A DNA stretch of 64,000 nucleotides from CAZNPW01 sp964575185 (lineage in GTDB: Bacteria > Pseudomonadota > Alphaproteobacteria > Rhodobacterales > Rhodobacteraceae): positions 1 to 64,000 of the forward strand of contig CAZNPW010000008.1 in NCBI GenBank assembly GCA_964575185.1. The letters are read 5' to 3'. The notes beneath the pieces are model-generated. The model searched no databases, was not told the origin of the DNA, and worked only from the letters and a program-made list of their open reading frames with translations. This document shows positions 1 through 7,861 of this stretch, one piece after another; position 1 is the first letter of the stretch, and each line of letters begins with the position of its first letter. A program made the translations under genes and the position numbers.

Positions 1-122
1 CGCGACTTCTGCCCCTTGATCCCGCGCCCGGCGGTCTTGCCCTTGCCCGAGCCCGGGCCGCGGGCCACGCGGCGCGCCTTCTTGGCCGCACCGGGATTGT
101 CGGCCAGTTCGTTCAGCTTCAT
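1..122 (-). CDS. rplO: 50S ribosomal protein L15 (5' part, cut by window edge)
   Basis: The first 40 codons of ribosomal protein L15, a large-subunit protein that binds 23S rRNA. The visible N-terminus begins MKLNELADNPGA and continues into the glycine/lysine-rich GPGSGKGKTAGRG and KGQKSR stretch diagnostic of bacterial L15. The ATG (120-122) is preceded by an AGAGGAG ribosome binding site about 6 nt away. The rest of the gene lies left of the window. The gene upstream is a lacI-type regulator rather than rpmD, so rplO is separated here from the usual preceding ribosomal genes and probably needs its own promoter in 123-284. Confidence 0.96.
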   Translation of the reverse strand, partial: MKLNELADNPGAAKKARRVARGPGSGKGKTAGRGIKGQKS

Positions 123-284
123 GTCGCATCTCCTCTCGCCGGAAAGCCCCCGCCTGCGACGGGCAGGGGCAACGCGGCCTGTGTGCATGTCCACGCGGGA
201 CCGGCGGCGCATACACCGGCCGACCCTGCAGGGCAAGCCTTCCGACAGGCCACCGCGCCCCGGCGCAAGCCGGGGCCTCCGCCC
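123..284 (-). promoter_or_regulatory. rplO leader region with hairpin
   Basis: The 162-nt stretch between the lacI stop and rplO. It holds a GCCCC/GGGGC hairpin with a further GCC/GGC stem at 146-170, close upstream of the rplO ribosome binding site, and the repeated GC hairpin described at 256-279. It presumably contains the rplO promoter; I could not pick a convincing -35/-10 pair. Confidence 0.4.
256..279 (-). repeat. GC hairpin repeat, copy 1 (after lacI)
   Basis: On the minus strand this reads GAGGCCCCGGC-TTGC-GCCGGGGCG, a strong stem with a short loop, placed 6 nt after the lacI stop codon. Near-identical copies lie at 28436-28460 and 33849-33873. It probably serves as a transcription terminator or transcript 3' end; there is no U-tract, so this is inferred from structure and position. 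Confidence 0.6.
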
Positions 285-1274
285 CTACCGCGTCGACTCC
301 CGCAGCACGAGCCGCACCGGCGTCAGCGTCACCGGCGGCGGCGGGGTCCCGGCCTCCAGCCAGCCGGTCAGCGCCCCGGCCATCGCCCGCCCGAAGCCCG
401 CCACGTCGCAGGCGACCGTGGTCAGGGTCGGATGCACCTGCGCGCAGTCCTCGATGTCGTCGAAGCCCACCACCTGCAGGTCGTCCCCCACCCGCCGCCC
501 GATCTCGGCGCAGCCCGACAGAAGCCCCAGCGCCACCAGGTCGTTGAAGCACATCACCGCATCGACATCGCCCAGCCCCGCCGCCGCCGCCCGCCCGAAG
601 GCGCGGCCCGGCCGCCCCGGCAGCACGCGCGGCGCAAGCCCCGCCTCGGCCATCACCGCCAGATACCCCGCCATCCGCGCCTGCGTGACCGTCCGCCCCT
701 CCAGCCCGCCCAGGAAGGCGATCGTCCGCGCCCCCCGCGCGACCAGATGCCGCGCCGCCTGCCGGCTCCCCTCGGCATAGTCCGGCGCGGCGAAGGGCGC
801 GCGGGCGGGGTCCACCACCCGGCGCAGCACCTGCAGGACCGGCACCCCGGCCCGCGCGACGCGCCCGAAGGTCGCCTCCTCCTGCCCGTAGGCGGGCGAG
901 ATCATCAGCCCCGCCACCCCGTGCTCCAGCATCGCGCCCACGACCTGCGCCTGAAGCCCCGGGTCATCGTCGGTGTTGGCGATCACCGTCGCATGGCCCC
1001 GCGCCGCCAGCGCCATCTGCACCGACGTCGCGAACTCGGTGAAGAAGGGGTTGCGCAGGTCGTGGATGACCAGCCCGATCAGCCCGGTCCCGGCGCCCCG
1101 CAGCCCCGCCGCCGCGCGGTTGCGCACGTAGCCGAGGTCGGCCATCGCCGCGCGCACCGCCTCCGCCGTCGCGGGGGCCACGACCGCCGCGCCCTGCAGC
1201 ACCAGGCTGACGGTCGACTTCGACACCCCGGCGCGCCGGGCCACGTCGACGATCGTGGGCCGCCGCGCCCTCAT
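285..1274 (-). CDS. LacI-family transcriptional regulator
   Basis: Predicted sugar-responsive repressor, 329 residues, the normal length for LacI/GalR proteins. Residues 6-30 form the helix-turn-helix (PTIVDVARRAGVSKSTVS) with hinge helix, followed by a periplasmic-binding-protein-like effector domain (GLVIHDLRNPFFTE near 67-80, VVGFDDIEDC near 268-277). Its ATG overlaps the TGA of the upstream DUF993 gene (ATGA), so it is the last gene of the minus-strand catabolic block and is probably translationally coupled to it. It is the obvious candidate repressor of that block, with a substrate or intermediate as inducer. The longer open frame upstream belongs to the wrong frame of DUF993. Confidence 0.92.
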   Translation of the reverse strand: MRARRPTIVDVARRAGVSKSTVSLVLQGAAVVAPATAEAVRAAMADLGYVRNRAAAGLRGAGTGLIGLVIHDLRNPFFTEFATSVQMALAARGHATVIANTDDDPGLQAQVVGAMLEHGVAGLMISPAYGQEEATFGRVARAGVPVLQVLRRVVDPARAPFAAPDYAEGSRQAARHLVARGARTIAFLGGLEGRTVTQARMAGYLAVMAEAGLAPRVLPGRPGRAFGRAAAAGLGDVDAVMCFNDLVALGLLSGCAEIGRRVGDDLQVVGFDDIEDCAQVHPTLTTVACDVAGFGRAMAGALTGWLEAGTPPPPVTLTPVRLVLRESTR

Positions 1275-2428
1275 TCCACGCCGTGCAGCGCCAGCAGCGC
1301 CTTCATCCGCGCGACCGCGAGGTCCGGGTCCGCGACCAGCCCCGCCGCATCCGCCAGCCGCAGCACCGTCGCATAATGCGTGATGCCGCGCGCCGCCTGG
1401 AACCCCGCCGGCATCACGAAATGCCGCTGCTGCCCGTTGATCCACGCCATGAACCCGATCCCCGCCTTGTAGAACCGCGTCGGCGCGGCAAAGATCTCTC
1501 GGCTCAAGGGCACGGTCGGCGCGAGCAGCCGGTCGTAGGTCCCCCGGTCCCCCAGCGCCAGCGCCTCCAGCGCCTGCGCCGCCGCGGGCGCGATGGCGCC
1601 AAAGATCCCCAGCAGCGCGTGGCTGTGCCGCTGCCCGTCCCCGGCGATCAAGGGCGCATAATTGAAGTCGTCCCCGGTATAAAGCCGGACCCCCTCCGGC
1701 AGCCGCGCCCGGAACGCCACCTCGTGCGCCTCGTCGAGCAGGCTGATCTTGATCCCGTCGATCCGGCCGGCATGGGCGTGGATCAGCCCCAGCACCGTTT
1801 CCGTCGCCGCCGCCAGGTCCGTGGTGCCCCAGTAGCCGCGCAGCGCGGGGTCGAACATCTCGCCCAGCCAGTGCAGGATCACCGGCCGGTCGGCGGCCCC
1901 GATCACCTCGCCATAGACCGCGGCATAGGCCGCCGCATCCGCCCCCATCGCGGGCAGCGCGCGCGTGGCCATCAGGATGACCTGCCCGCCCGCCCCCTCG
2001 ATCGCCTCCGCCTGCTCGCGCCAGGCGCGCGCGACCGCCGCCGTGCTGCCCAGGTCCGCCGCATGGTCCGTCCCCGCCCCGCAGGCCACCCGCGGCCGCA
2101 GGGGATGCGCCCGCGCCGCCGCCATCGTCCGCCCGATCAGCTCCCGCGCGGTGATCCAGTCCACCCCCATCCCCCGCTGCGCGGTATCCATCGCCTCGGC
2201 CAGATGCAGCCCCTGGTCCCAGAGCCGCACCCGGACCGCGAGCGTCGCCTCCCAGTCGACCGCCGGCCGCCCGTCCCAGGGGCTGCGTTCGCGCAGCGGG
2301 TCGCTCACGACATGCGCCGCGGCAAAGGCCGTCCGCGTCAGCGCCACCCGCGGCGCGCGCGGCACCAGCGGCGCGCCCGTCGGCCGCCAGACGGCCAGCG
2401 TCCCGTCGGGCATCGGCAGCGTCAGCAT
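1271..2428 (-). CDS. DUF993 family protein (dihydrodipicolinate-synthase-like barrel)
   Basis: 385 residues matching the DUF993 family, which belongs to the class I aldolase / N-acetylneuraminate lyase TIM-barrel superfamily. The IDGIKISLLD stretch is a likely site for the Schiff-base lysine of that superfamily (inference). Members occur in sugar and polyol catabolic clusters with LacI regulators and ABC importers, as here, but I know of no firmly established substrate. It overlaps lacI by 4 nt and follows the Dabb gene after a 121-nt gap that holds an intergenic repeat. A retro-aldol or lyase step on an oxidised sugar-like intermediate is the most reasonable guess. Confidence 0.82.
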   Translation of the reverse strand: MLTLPMPDGTLAVWRPTGAPLVPRAPRVALTRTAFAAAHVVSDPLRERSPWDGRPAVDWEATLAVRVRLWDQGLHLAEAMDTAQRGMGVDWITARELIGRTMAAARAHPLRPRVACGAGTDHAADLGSTAAVARAWREQAEAIEGAGGQVILMATRALPAMGADAAAYAAVYGEVIGAADRPVILHWLGEMFDPALRGYWGTTDLAAATETVLGLIHAHAGRIDGIKISLLDEAHEVAFRARLPEGVRLYTGDDFNYAPLIAGDGQRHSHALLGIFGAIAPAAAQALEALALGDRGTYDRLLAPTVPLSREIFAAPTRFYKAGIGFMAWINGQQRHFVMPAGFQAARGITHYATVLRLADAAGLVADPDLAVARMKALLALHGVE

Positions 2429-2497
2429 TCCCCGCCCTCGCCGTCACCCTGCATGAAGGTTGACGCCCCGCCATCCGGCCCGCCGTCGCACCCCCCC

Positions 2498-2533
2498 GCC
2501 CTCATCTTCCCCCGAAAATCCCCGCCGGAGGCT
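2498..2533. repeat. Rhodobacterales-type intergenic repeat, copy 1
   Basis: Contains CTCATCTTCCCCCGAAAATC followed by a CCGCCGGAGG end. It closely resembles the element at 37930-37964 (TTCATCTTCCCGCAAATATC then CGCAGGGG). Both sit between genes. I recall similar elements scattered through Rhodobacteraceae genomes; function unknown. Confidence 0.5.
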
Positions 2534-2549
2534 CCCGCCCGCCCCGCCA

Positions 2550-2873
2550 TCACCGATCCTCCCCGAGACAGGGCAGATCGAACACCAGGATCCCGTCCAG
2601 CCCCCCGACCGCATGGGCCACCAGCGCCGCCCCGCAGCGCCGGTGCTCCGGGTCCGCCTGATAGGCGGCCAACGCCGCCCCGTCCGCGAAATCCGCGGTA
2701 AAGCCGTGCAGATACCCCCGCTCGATCCCCTCGGGGCTCTCGCTCCGCCCCGCCTCCAGGGCGATCAGCCCGGGCAGCCGGCCGACCAGCGCCCGCAGGT
2801 CGGCGAAGATCGCGGCGATCGCGGCCTCCTCCACCTCCGGCCGGAACCGGACCAGGACGACATGGCGGATCAT
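2550..2873 (-). CDS. Dabb-domain (stress-responsive alpha/beta barrel) protein
   Basis: 107-residue small protein beginning MIRHVVLVRFRPEVEE, which fits the dimeric alpha/beta barrel (Dabb) fold, with the typical late LAAYQADPEHRR segment. Dabb proteins are small dimeric enzymes or binding proteins of varied function (some are cyclases or decarboxylases). Its ATG overlaps the stop of the GMC dehydrogenase gene (ATGA), so the two are coupled. In this setting it may process or bind an unstable ketone or aldehyde made by the dehydrogenase (inference). The real role is unknown. Confidence 0.83.
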   Translation of the reverse strand: MIRHVVLVRFRPEVEEAAIAAIFADLRALVGRLPGLIALEAGRSESPEGIERGYLHGFTADFADGAALAAYQADPEHRRCGAALVAHAVGGLDGILVFDLPCLGEDR

Positions 2874-4459
2874 GCCGCCACCCCCGCCACCGCGCCGCCC
2901 CGGACCAGGTCCGCCGCCTTCTCGCCGATCATGATCGCGGTCGCATTGGTGTTCGACGACACGACCGTCGGCATGATGCTCGCGTCCGCCACCCGCAGCC
3001 CCGCGATCCCGTTCAGCCGCAGCGCGGGGTCGACCACGGCGCCGGGGTCGATCCCCATCCGGCAGGTGCCCGCCGGGTGGTGGTCGGTCTTGGCATTGGC
3101 CCAGGCATAGCGGGTCAGATCCTCGGCCGAGACCACCCCCGGCCCCGGCAACCTCTCCGCCAGGACGTAAGGCTTCAGCGCCGCCTGCCCCATGATCTCG
3201 CGCGCGAGCCGCAGCCCTTCCAGCGACATCGCCCGGTCATAGGGGTCGGCCCAGTAGTCGGGGTCGATCAGCGGCGCGGCCTGCGGGTCGGCACTCGCCA
3301 GCCGCACCGTCCCCCGCGACCTTGGCCGCAGGAAGGCGCTGTTCAGCGTCACCCCGCCGTTCGGCATCGCCGCCACCCCGGCCTCGATCCCCGAGCCCAG
3401 GCCCAGATGGAACTGGATGTCCGGGCTGCGGGCCGCGGGGTCGGCGTACCAGAACCCCCCCGTCTCGAACAGGCTCGAGGCCACCGGCCCGGCCTTCGTC
3501 AGCAGATACCGCACCCCGGCCAGCGCCCCGCGCAGGGGCCGCGCATAGCGGTCGTAGGTATGCGGCCCGGTGCATTCGGCGATCACGAAGAGGTCGAGGT
3601 GATCCTGCAGGTTCGCCCCCACCTGCAGCTGGTCCAGCACGACCGGAATGCCCAGGCCGTGCAGGTGCTCCGCAGGCCCGATCCCCGACAGCATCAGAAG
3701 CCGCGGCGAGCCGATCGCACCCGCGCTCAGGATCACCTCGCGCCCCGCCCGGCGCAGCCCCGCGGCGGTCTCGACCCCCACCGCGCGGCCGCGCTCGACC
3801 ACGACCCGACGCACCTGCGCGCCGGTCTCCACCGCCAGGTTCGCCCGCCCGCGCGCGGGCCCCAGATAGGCCACCGCGGCCGACGATCTGCGCACGTTCC
3901 GCTGCGTCAGCTGGTAGTACCCGACCCCGTCCTGCCGCTCCCCCGCCATGTCCATGTTGCGCGGGATGCCCATCTGCCCGGCGGCGGCGAAGAACGCCTC
4001 GCAGATCGGCAGCGGCGCTCGCGGCTGCGAGACGCCGAGCGGCCCGCCCGTCCCGTGATAGCGGTCGTCGTGCGTGTCGTTGTCCTCGGCCCGCCGGAAA
4101 TAGGGCAGCACGTCCTCGTAGCCCCATCCCGCACAGCCCGCCTGCCGCCAGTCGTCGTAGTCCTGCGCCGCCCCGCGCGTGTAGATCTGCGCGTTGATCG
4201 ACGACCCGCCGCCGATCACCCGGGCCTGGGTATAAGTCAGCACCCGCCCGCCCAGATGCCGCTGCGGCACCGTCCGCCAGCCCCAGGACCCGATCCCCTT
4301 GGTCATCTTCGCGAAGCCCGCGGGCAGGTGATAGAACGGATGCCGGTCGCGCCCCCCGGCCTCGAGCAGCAACACCCGCACGCCGGGGTCCTCGCTCAGC
4401 CGCGCCGCCAGCACGCAGCCCGCCGAGCCAGCCCCCACGATGATGTAGTCCGCCTCCAT
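2870..4459 (-). CDS. GMC-family FAD dehydrogenase (choline-dehydrogenase-like)
   Basis: 529-residue glucose-methanol-choline flavoenzyme that oxidises an alcohol to an aldehyde or ketone. An N-terminal FAD site GAGSAG lies at residues 9-14, the ARVIGGGSSIN signature near 90-100, and the C-terminal catalytic region has HHPAGTCRMG and SNTNATA, supplying the His/Asn pair. I chose the ATG at 4457-4459 because the FAD site must be near the N-terminus; an open frame extends 34 codons further upstream but runs through a pair of hairpins. It is preceded by the SDR gene after a 98-nt gap and overlaps the Dabb gene. The substrate is unknown; the neighbouring importer suggests a polyol, sugar alcohol or amino alcohol. 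Confidence 0.92.
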   Translation of the reverse strand: MEADYIIVGAGSAGCVLAARLSEDPGVRVLLLEAGGRDRHPFYHLPAGFAKMTKGIGSWGWRTVPQRHLGGRVLTYTQARVIGGGSSINAQIYTRGAAQDYDDWRQAGCAGWGYEDVLPYFRRAEDNDTHDDRYHGTGGPLGVSQPRAPLPICEAFFAAAGQMGIPRNMDMAGERQDGVGYYQLTQRNVRRSSAAVAYLGPARGRANLAVETGAQVRRVVVERGRAVGVETAAGLRRAGREVILSAGAIGSPRLLMLSGIGPAEHLHGLGIPVVLDQLQVGANLQDHLDLFVIAECTGPHTYDRYARPLRGALAGVRYLLTKAGPVASSLFETGGFWYADPAARSPDIQFHLGLGSGIEAGVAAMPNGGVTLNSAFLRPRSRGTVRLASADPQAAPLIDPDYWADPYDRAMSLEGLRLAREIMGQAALKPYVLAERLPGPGVVSAEDLTRYAWANAKTDHHPAGTCRMGIDPGAVVDPALRLNGIAGLRVADASIMPTVVSSNTNATAIMIGEKAADLVRGGAVAGVAA

Positions 4460-4484
4460 CACGCACCCCGCCGGGCATCGGGCG

Positions 4485-4531
4485 CCCGGAATTTTCCAAA
4501 ATTCCGGGCAAATTCCTTCGAAGGAATTTGC
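4485..4531. repeat. Twin palindromic hairpins with TTNNAA loops (SDR-GMC gap)
   Basis: Two abutting perfect inverted repeats of 24 bp each: 4485-4508 (arm CCCGGAATT around a TTCCAA loop) and 4508-4531 (arm GCAAATTCC around TTCGAA). They fill the gap between two co-directional genes. The same architecture recurs at 16424-16466. Likely RNA hairpins controlling message decay or termination between cistrons. Confidence 0.7.
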
Positions 4532-4557
4532 GCGCGGAGAGCTTCGGCCATCATCCC

Positions 4558-5292
4558 TCACAGCCTCCCGATCGACAGCCCGCCGTCCACCGGGATCACC
4601 GCCCCGGTAGCAAAGGCGAACTCCCCCCGCGCCAGCGGCACCACCACGCGGGCGACGTCCTCCGCCTCGCCCCAGCGGCCCGCCGGCACCAGGCCGCCCG
4701 CGATCCGCGCCTCATGGCGCGCCCGCACACCGTCGGTCATCGGCGACGCGATGATCCCCGGCCGCACGTCGAACACGCCGATGCCATGCGCCGCCAGCCG
4801 CAGGGCCAGCGCCTGCGCCCCCATCGCGAGCGCGGCCTTCGACATGCAGTAGCCCGCCCGCTCCGGGCTCGCCATCTGCGCCGACACGCTGGTCACGAAG
4901 ACGATGCTCCGCGGCCCGCTGCCGTGGATCATCCGCCGCGCCACCCCCTGCGCCAGAAACAGCGCCCCCCGCGCGTTCACCGCCATCACCGCGTCGTAGT
5001 CCTCGGGCGTCAGCTCCAGCATGTCGCCCCGCACGGGTGCCGCGATCCCGGCGTTCTGCACCAGCACCGCGACCTCCCCCACCGCGTCGAGCATCGCCTC
5101 CACGCCCTCCACGTCGCGCAGGTCGTGCCGGTGGTAGCTCGCCCCCGGCAGCCCCGCCATCGCCGCCACCACGCCCGGATCGTCGGCCTCCGGCAGCGAC
5201 GCCACCGCCACCCGGAACCCCGCCGCGTGCAGCGCCCGCGCGATGCCGAGGCCGATCCCCTGCTGCCCCCCCGTGACCAGCGCCACGCTCAT
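4558..5292 (-). CDS. SDR-family oxidoreductase
   Basis: 244-residue short-chain dehydrogenase/reductase, NAD(P)-dependent. The nucleotide motif TGGQQGIG lies at residues 7-14, NAG at 80-82, the catalytic Ser135 with Tyr148 and Lys152 (YCMSK), and a C-terminal PVDGG typical of the 3-oxoacyl-ACP-reductase-like branch. Its start overlaps the stop of the upstream GMC gene by 4 nt. In this block it could oxidise or reduce a hydroxyl on the imported substrate or on a CoA intermediate. It is not the fatty-acid FabG, judging by its location. Confidence 0.9.
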   Translation of the reverse strand: MSVALVTGGQQGIGLGIARALHAAGFRVAVASLPEADDPGVVAAMAGLPGASYHRHDLRDVEGVEAMLDAVGEVAVLVQNAGIAAPVRGDMLELTPEDYDAVMAVNARGALFLAQGVARRMIHGSGPRSIVFVTSVSAQMASPERAGYCMSKAALAMGAQALALRLAAHGIGVFDVRPGIIASPMTDGVRARHEARIAGGLVPAGRWGEAEDVARVVVPLARGEFAFATGAVIPVDGGLSIGRL

Positions 5293-6764
5293 GCCGCGCG
5301 CGCCGTCAGGAAGGCCCCGGCGCGCAAGGCCAGCGCCGCGACCGTCAGCGAGGGGTTCACGGCGGCCGAGGTCGGCAGCACCGACGCATCGCAGACCATC
5401 AGGTTGTCCAGGTCATGCGCCATCAGGTTCGCGTCCACCACGCTCGCCCCCGGGTCCGCGCCCATCCGCAGCGTGCCGCACTGGTGGCTGGGCTTGCTCT
5501 TGGGGAACCCCCGGCTCAGCACCACCGGCCACCCCGCCAGCCGCATCATCCGCCGCAGCCGCGCCACCAGCAGGTCGTGCGCGCGGGTGTTCGTCCGCCG
5601 CCAGTCCAGCACCACCCCGTCCTTCCACATCACGCGGGATGCGGGGTCGGGCAGGTCCTCGCTCATCGCCATGATGTGGATCGACCGGTCCGCGATGTGG
5701 GTGGCGAGCCACAGGGGCAGCCCCGCCTCCCCGGCGAGGATCGCACCCGTGATCCGGCCGAGCATCTGGATGTTGCCCAAGGGCTCCCCGCCCGGCCCGC
5801 CGGTCAGGTAGAAGTCGTTGACCTGGATCGTCTTTTCATAGACCGCCCGGTTCCGGCGGAGCGGGCTGTAGGCCACCATCCCGGTCAGGTTGTGGTTCAT
5901 GAAGTTGCGCCCCACCTGGTCGCTGGCATTGGCCAGCCCCCGCGGATGGTCCCCGTTGGCCGAGGCGAGCAGCAAGGCCGCGCTCAAGACCGCCCCGGCG
6001 CAGAGGCACACCGTCCCCGCCACCAGCACCCGCCCGTCCGCCAGCTCCACCCCCGTCACCCGCCGCCCTTCCGCGCGCAGCCGCACCACCCGCGCGCCCG
6101 TCAGCAGGGACACGTTCGGGTGCCGCAGCGCCTCGGCCAGCCCGCAGCTCTCCGCATCCGACTTCGCCCCCGTCGTGCAGGGGAATGCATCCCAGGTCGT
6201 CGGGGCCCGCGCCAGCCAGGCGTCGATGTCCACCCCCAGCGGCAAGGGCGCCGGGTGCAGCCCCTGCGCCGCGAAGGCCGCGCGCAGCCGCGCGATGTCG
6301 GGCTCGTCGGGCACCGGCGGAAAGGGATAGTCCGCCGAATGCGGCGGCTCGAACGGGTCCGCCGCCGCATCCCCCCGCACCCGATACAGCCGCTCTGCCG
6401 CCGTGTAGAACGGCTCCAGCTCGCCGTAACCAATGGGCCACCCCGGCGTCACCCCGCCGAGATGGCGCAGCGGCCGGAAGTCCTCTTCCCGATACCGCAG
6501 CAGCACCGCGCCGTAGAACTTGGTGTTCCCGCCGACGCAGGCGTAGTTGCCGGGGCTGAACGCCTGGCCCCCCACATCCCGCCACGTCTCCGCGGGCTTG
6601 AATTGCCCCCGCCGGAAGATCGCGTCGGGGTCGCGCGCCGCGGGGCTGTCGGCCAGCCGCTCCCCCCGCTCCAGCACCAGCACCCGCAGGCCCGACGGCC
6701 CCAGCGCCGCCGCCAGCGTCGCCCCCCCCATGCCGCTGCCGATGATGATGACATCGGCATCCAT
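5289..6764 (-). CDS. GMC-family FAD dehydrogenase, second subfamily
   Basis: 491-residue flavin dehydrogenase that clearly differs from the one at 2870-4459. It begins MDADVIIIGSGMGGATLA (FAD-binding Rossmann motif), has the GGNTKFYGAVL segment near residues 77-87, and ends with HQCGTLRMG and AAVNPSLT, which provide the His/Asn pair. This form resembles the sugar or gluconate oxidising GMC branch more than choline dehydrogenase. The start ATG shares one base with the stop of the ABC ATPase gene (TGATG), so translation is coupled. No twin-arginine signal is seen, so a cytoplasmic location is likely unless a partner subunit exports it. Confidence 0.9.
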   Translation of the reverse strand: MDADVIIIGSGMGGATLAAALGPSGLRVLVLERGERLADSPAARDPDAIFRRGQFKPAETWRDVGGQAFSPGNYACVGGNTKFYGAVLLRYREEDFRPLRHLGGVTPGWPIGYGELEPFYTAAERLYRVRGDAAADPFEPPHSADYPFPPVPDEPDIARLRAAFAAQGLHPAPLPLGVDIDAWLARAPTTWDAFPCTTGAKSDAESCGLAEALRHPNVSLLTGARVVRLRAEGRRVTGVELADGRVLVAGTVCLCAGAVLSAALLLASANGDHPRGLANASDQVGRNFMNHNLTGMVAYSPLRRNRAVYEKTIQVNDFYLTGGPGGEPLGNIQMLGRITGAILAGEAGLPLWLATHIADRSIHIMAMSEDLPDPASRVMWKDGVVLDWRRTNTRAHDLLVARLRRMMRLAGWPVVLSRGFPKSKPSHQCGTLRMGADPGASVVDANLMAHDLDNLMVCDASVLPTSAAVNPSLTVAALALRAGAFLTARAA

Positions 6765-7858
6765 CAGCCGATGCGCGCCTCGGTCTCGGGGTCGAAGGCC
6801 ACCGCCTTGCCCATGTTGACGGCGAAGCCGAAGCCCTCCCCCGCCACCGCCCGCGCATCCGCCCGCATCCGCGCCACCACGTCGCGGCCGCCGAGCGTCA
6901 TCGTGGCAAAGGTATCCGCCCCCGCGGGCTCGATCACCGTCACCCGGTTGGTCAGGCCGGCAAGGCCCCTGGCATCCCGGTCGGCCCCCTCCGGGTCGGT
7001 GATCGCCTCGGGCCGCAGGCCGAGCAGGATTTCGCGCCCCTCCCACGCGCCCAGGTCCTGCACCAGCGGCAGCCGCAAGGGCGCGCCCGCGTGATCCATC
7101 ACCTCCGCCGCGCCACCGACGACCCGGGCCGGGATGACGTTCATCGCAGGGCTGCCCATGAACGTCGCCACGAAGACGTTCGCGGGCCGGTCGTAGATCT
7201 CCTTCGGCGTGCCGAGCTGCTGCACCAGCCCCCTGTTCATCACCGCGATCCGCGTGCTCAACGTCATCGCCTCGATCTGGTCGTGCGTGACATAGACGAT
7301 CGTCGTCCGCAGCTTCTGGTGCAGCTTCTTGATCTCGGTCCGCATGTCGACCCGCAGCTTCGCGTCCAGGTTCGACAGGGGCTCGTCGAACAGGAACACG
7401 TCGGGCTGCCGCACCAGCGCGCGCCCCATCGCCACCCGCTGCCGCTGCCCGCCCGACAATTGCCCCGGCTTGCGGTCCAGAAGGTGGTCGATCTGCAAAA
7501 GCTTCGCCACGTCGGCCAGCGCCCGGTCCCGCTCCGCCTTGGGCGTGCCGTGCATCTCGAGGCCGAAGGTGATGTTCTGCGCGACCGTCATGTTGGGGTA
7601 AAGCGCGTAGGACTGGAACACCATCGCGATGTTGCGCTTGCTCGGGTGCACCCCGTTGACCACCCGCCCCCTGATCGCGATGTCCCCGCTGGTGATCGCC
7701 TCCAGCCCCGCGATCATGTTCAGAAGCGTCGACTTCCCGCACCCCGACGGGCCGACGAGCACAAGGAACTCCCCCTCCTCGACCCCGATGTCGATCCTCT
7801 GCAGGACCTGGACGCCCCCGTAGGCCTTCGTGACCCCGCGAATGTCGAGAAAGCTCAT
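6764..7858 (-). CDS. Sugar ABC transporter ATP-binding protein (UgpC/MalK type)
   Basis: 364-residue ATPase subunit of the importer encoded just upstream. Walker A GPSGCGKS at residues 36-43, ABC signature LSGGQRQR from 134, Walker B FLFDEP near 155-160, switch His near 192, and a C-terminal TOBE-like domain after residue 240 as in MalK/UgpC proteins of carbohydrate importers. It lies 3 nt after the MalG-type permease gene and overlaps the following GMC gene by one base. Such C-terminal domains can bind regulators, but nothing here shows that. Confidence 0.95.
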   Translation of the reverse strand: MSFLDIRGVTKAYGGVQVLQRIDIGVEEGEFLVLVGPSGCGKSTLLNMIAGLEAITSGDIAIRGRVVNGVHPSKRNIAMVFQSYALYPNMTVAQNITFGLEMHGTPKAERDRALADVAKLLQIDHLLDRKPGQLSGGQRQRVAMGRALVRQPDVFLFDEPLSNLDAKLRVDMRTEIKKLHQKLRTTIVYVTHDQIEAMTLSTRIAVMNRGLVQQLGTPKEIYDRPANVFVATFMGSPAMNVIPARVVGGAAEVMDHAGAPLRLPLVQDLGAWEGREILLGLRPEAITDPEGADRDARGLAGLTNRVTVIEPAGADTFATMTLGGRDVVARMRADARAVAGEGFGFAVNMGKAVAFDPETEARIG

Positions 7859-7861
7859 GCC

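Noticed and set aside
2870..4561. Extended 563-codon start for the GMC gene
   Set aside because: The extra 34 codons run through twin palindromes and push the FAD motif away from the N-terminus.
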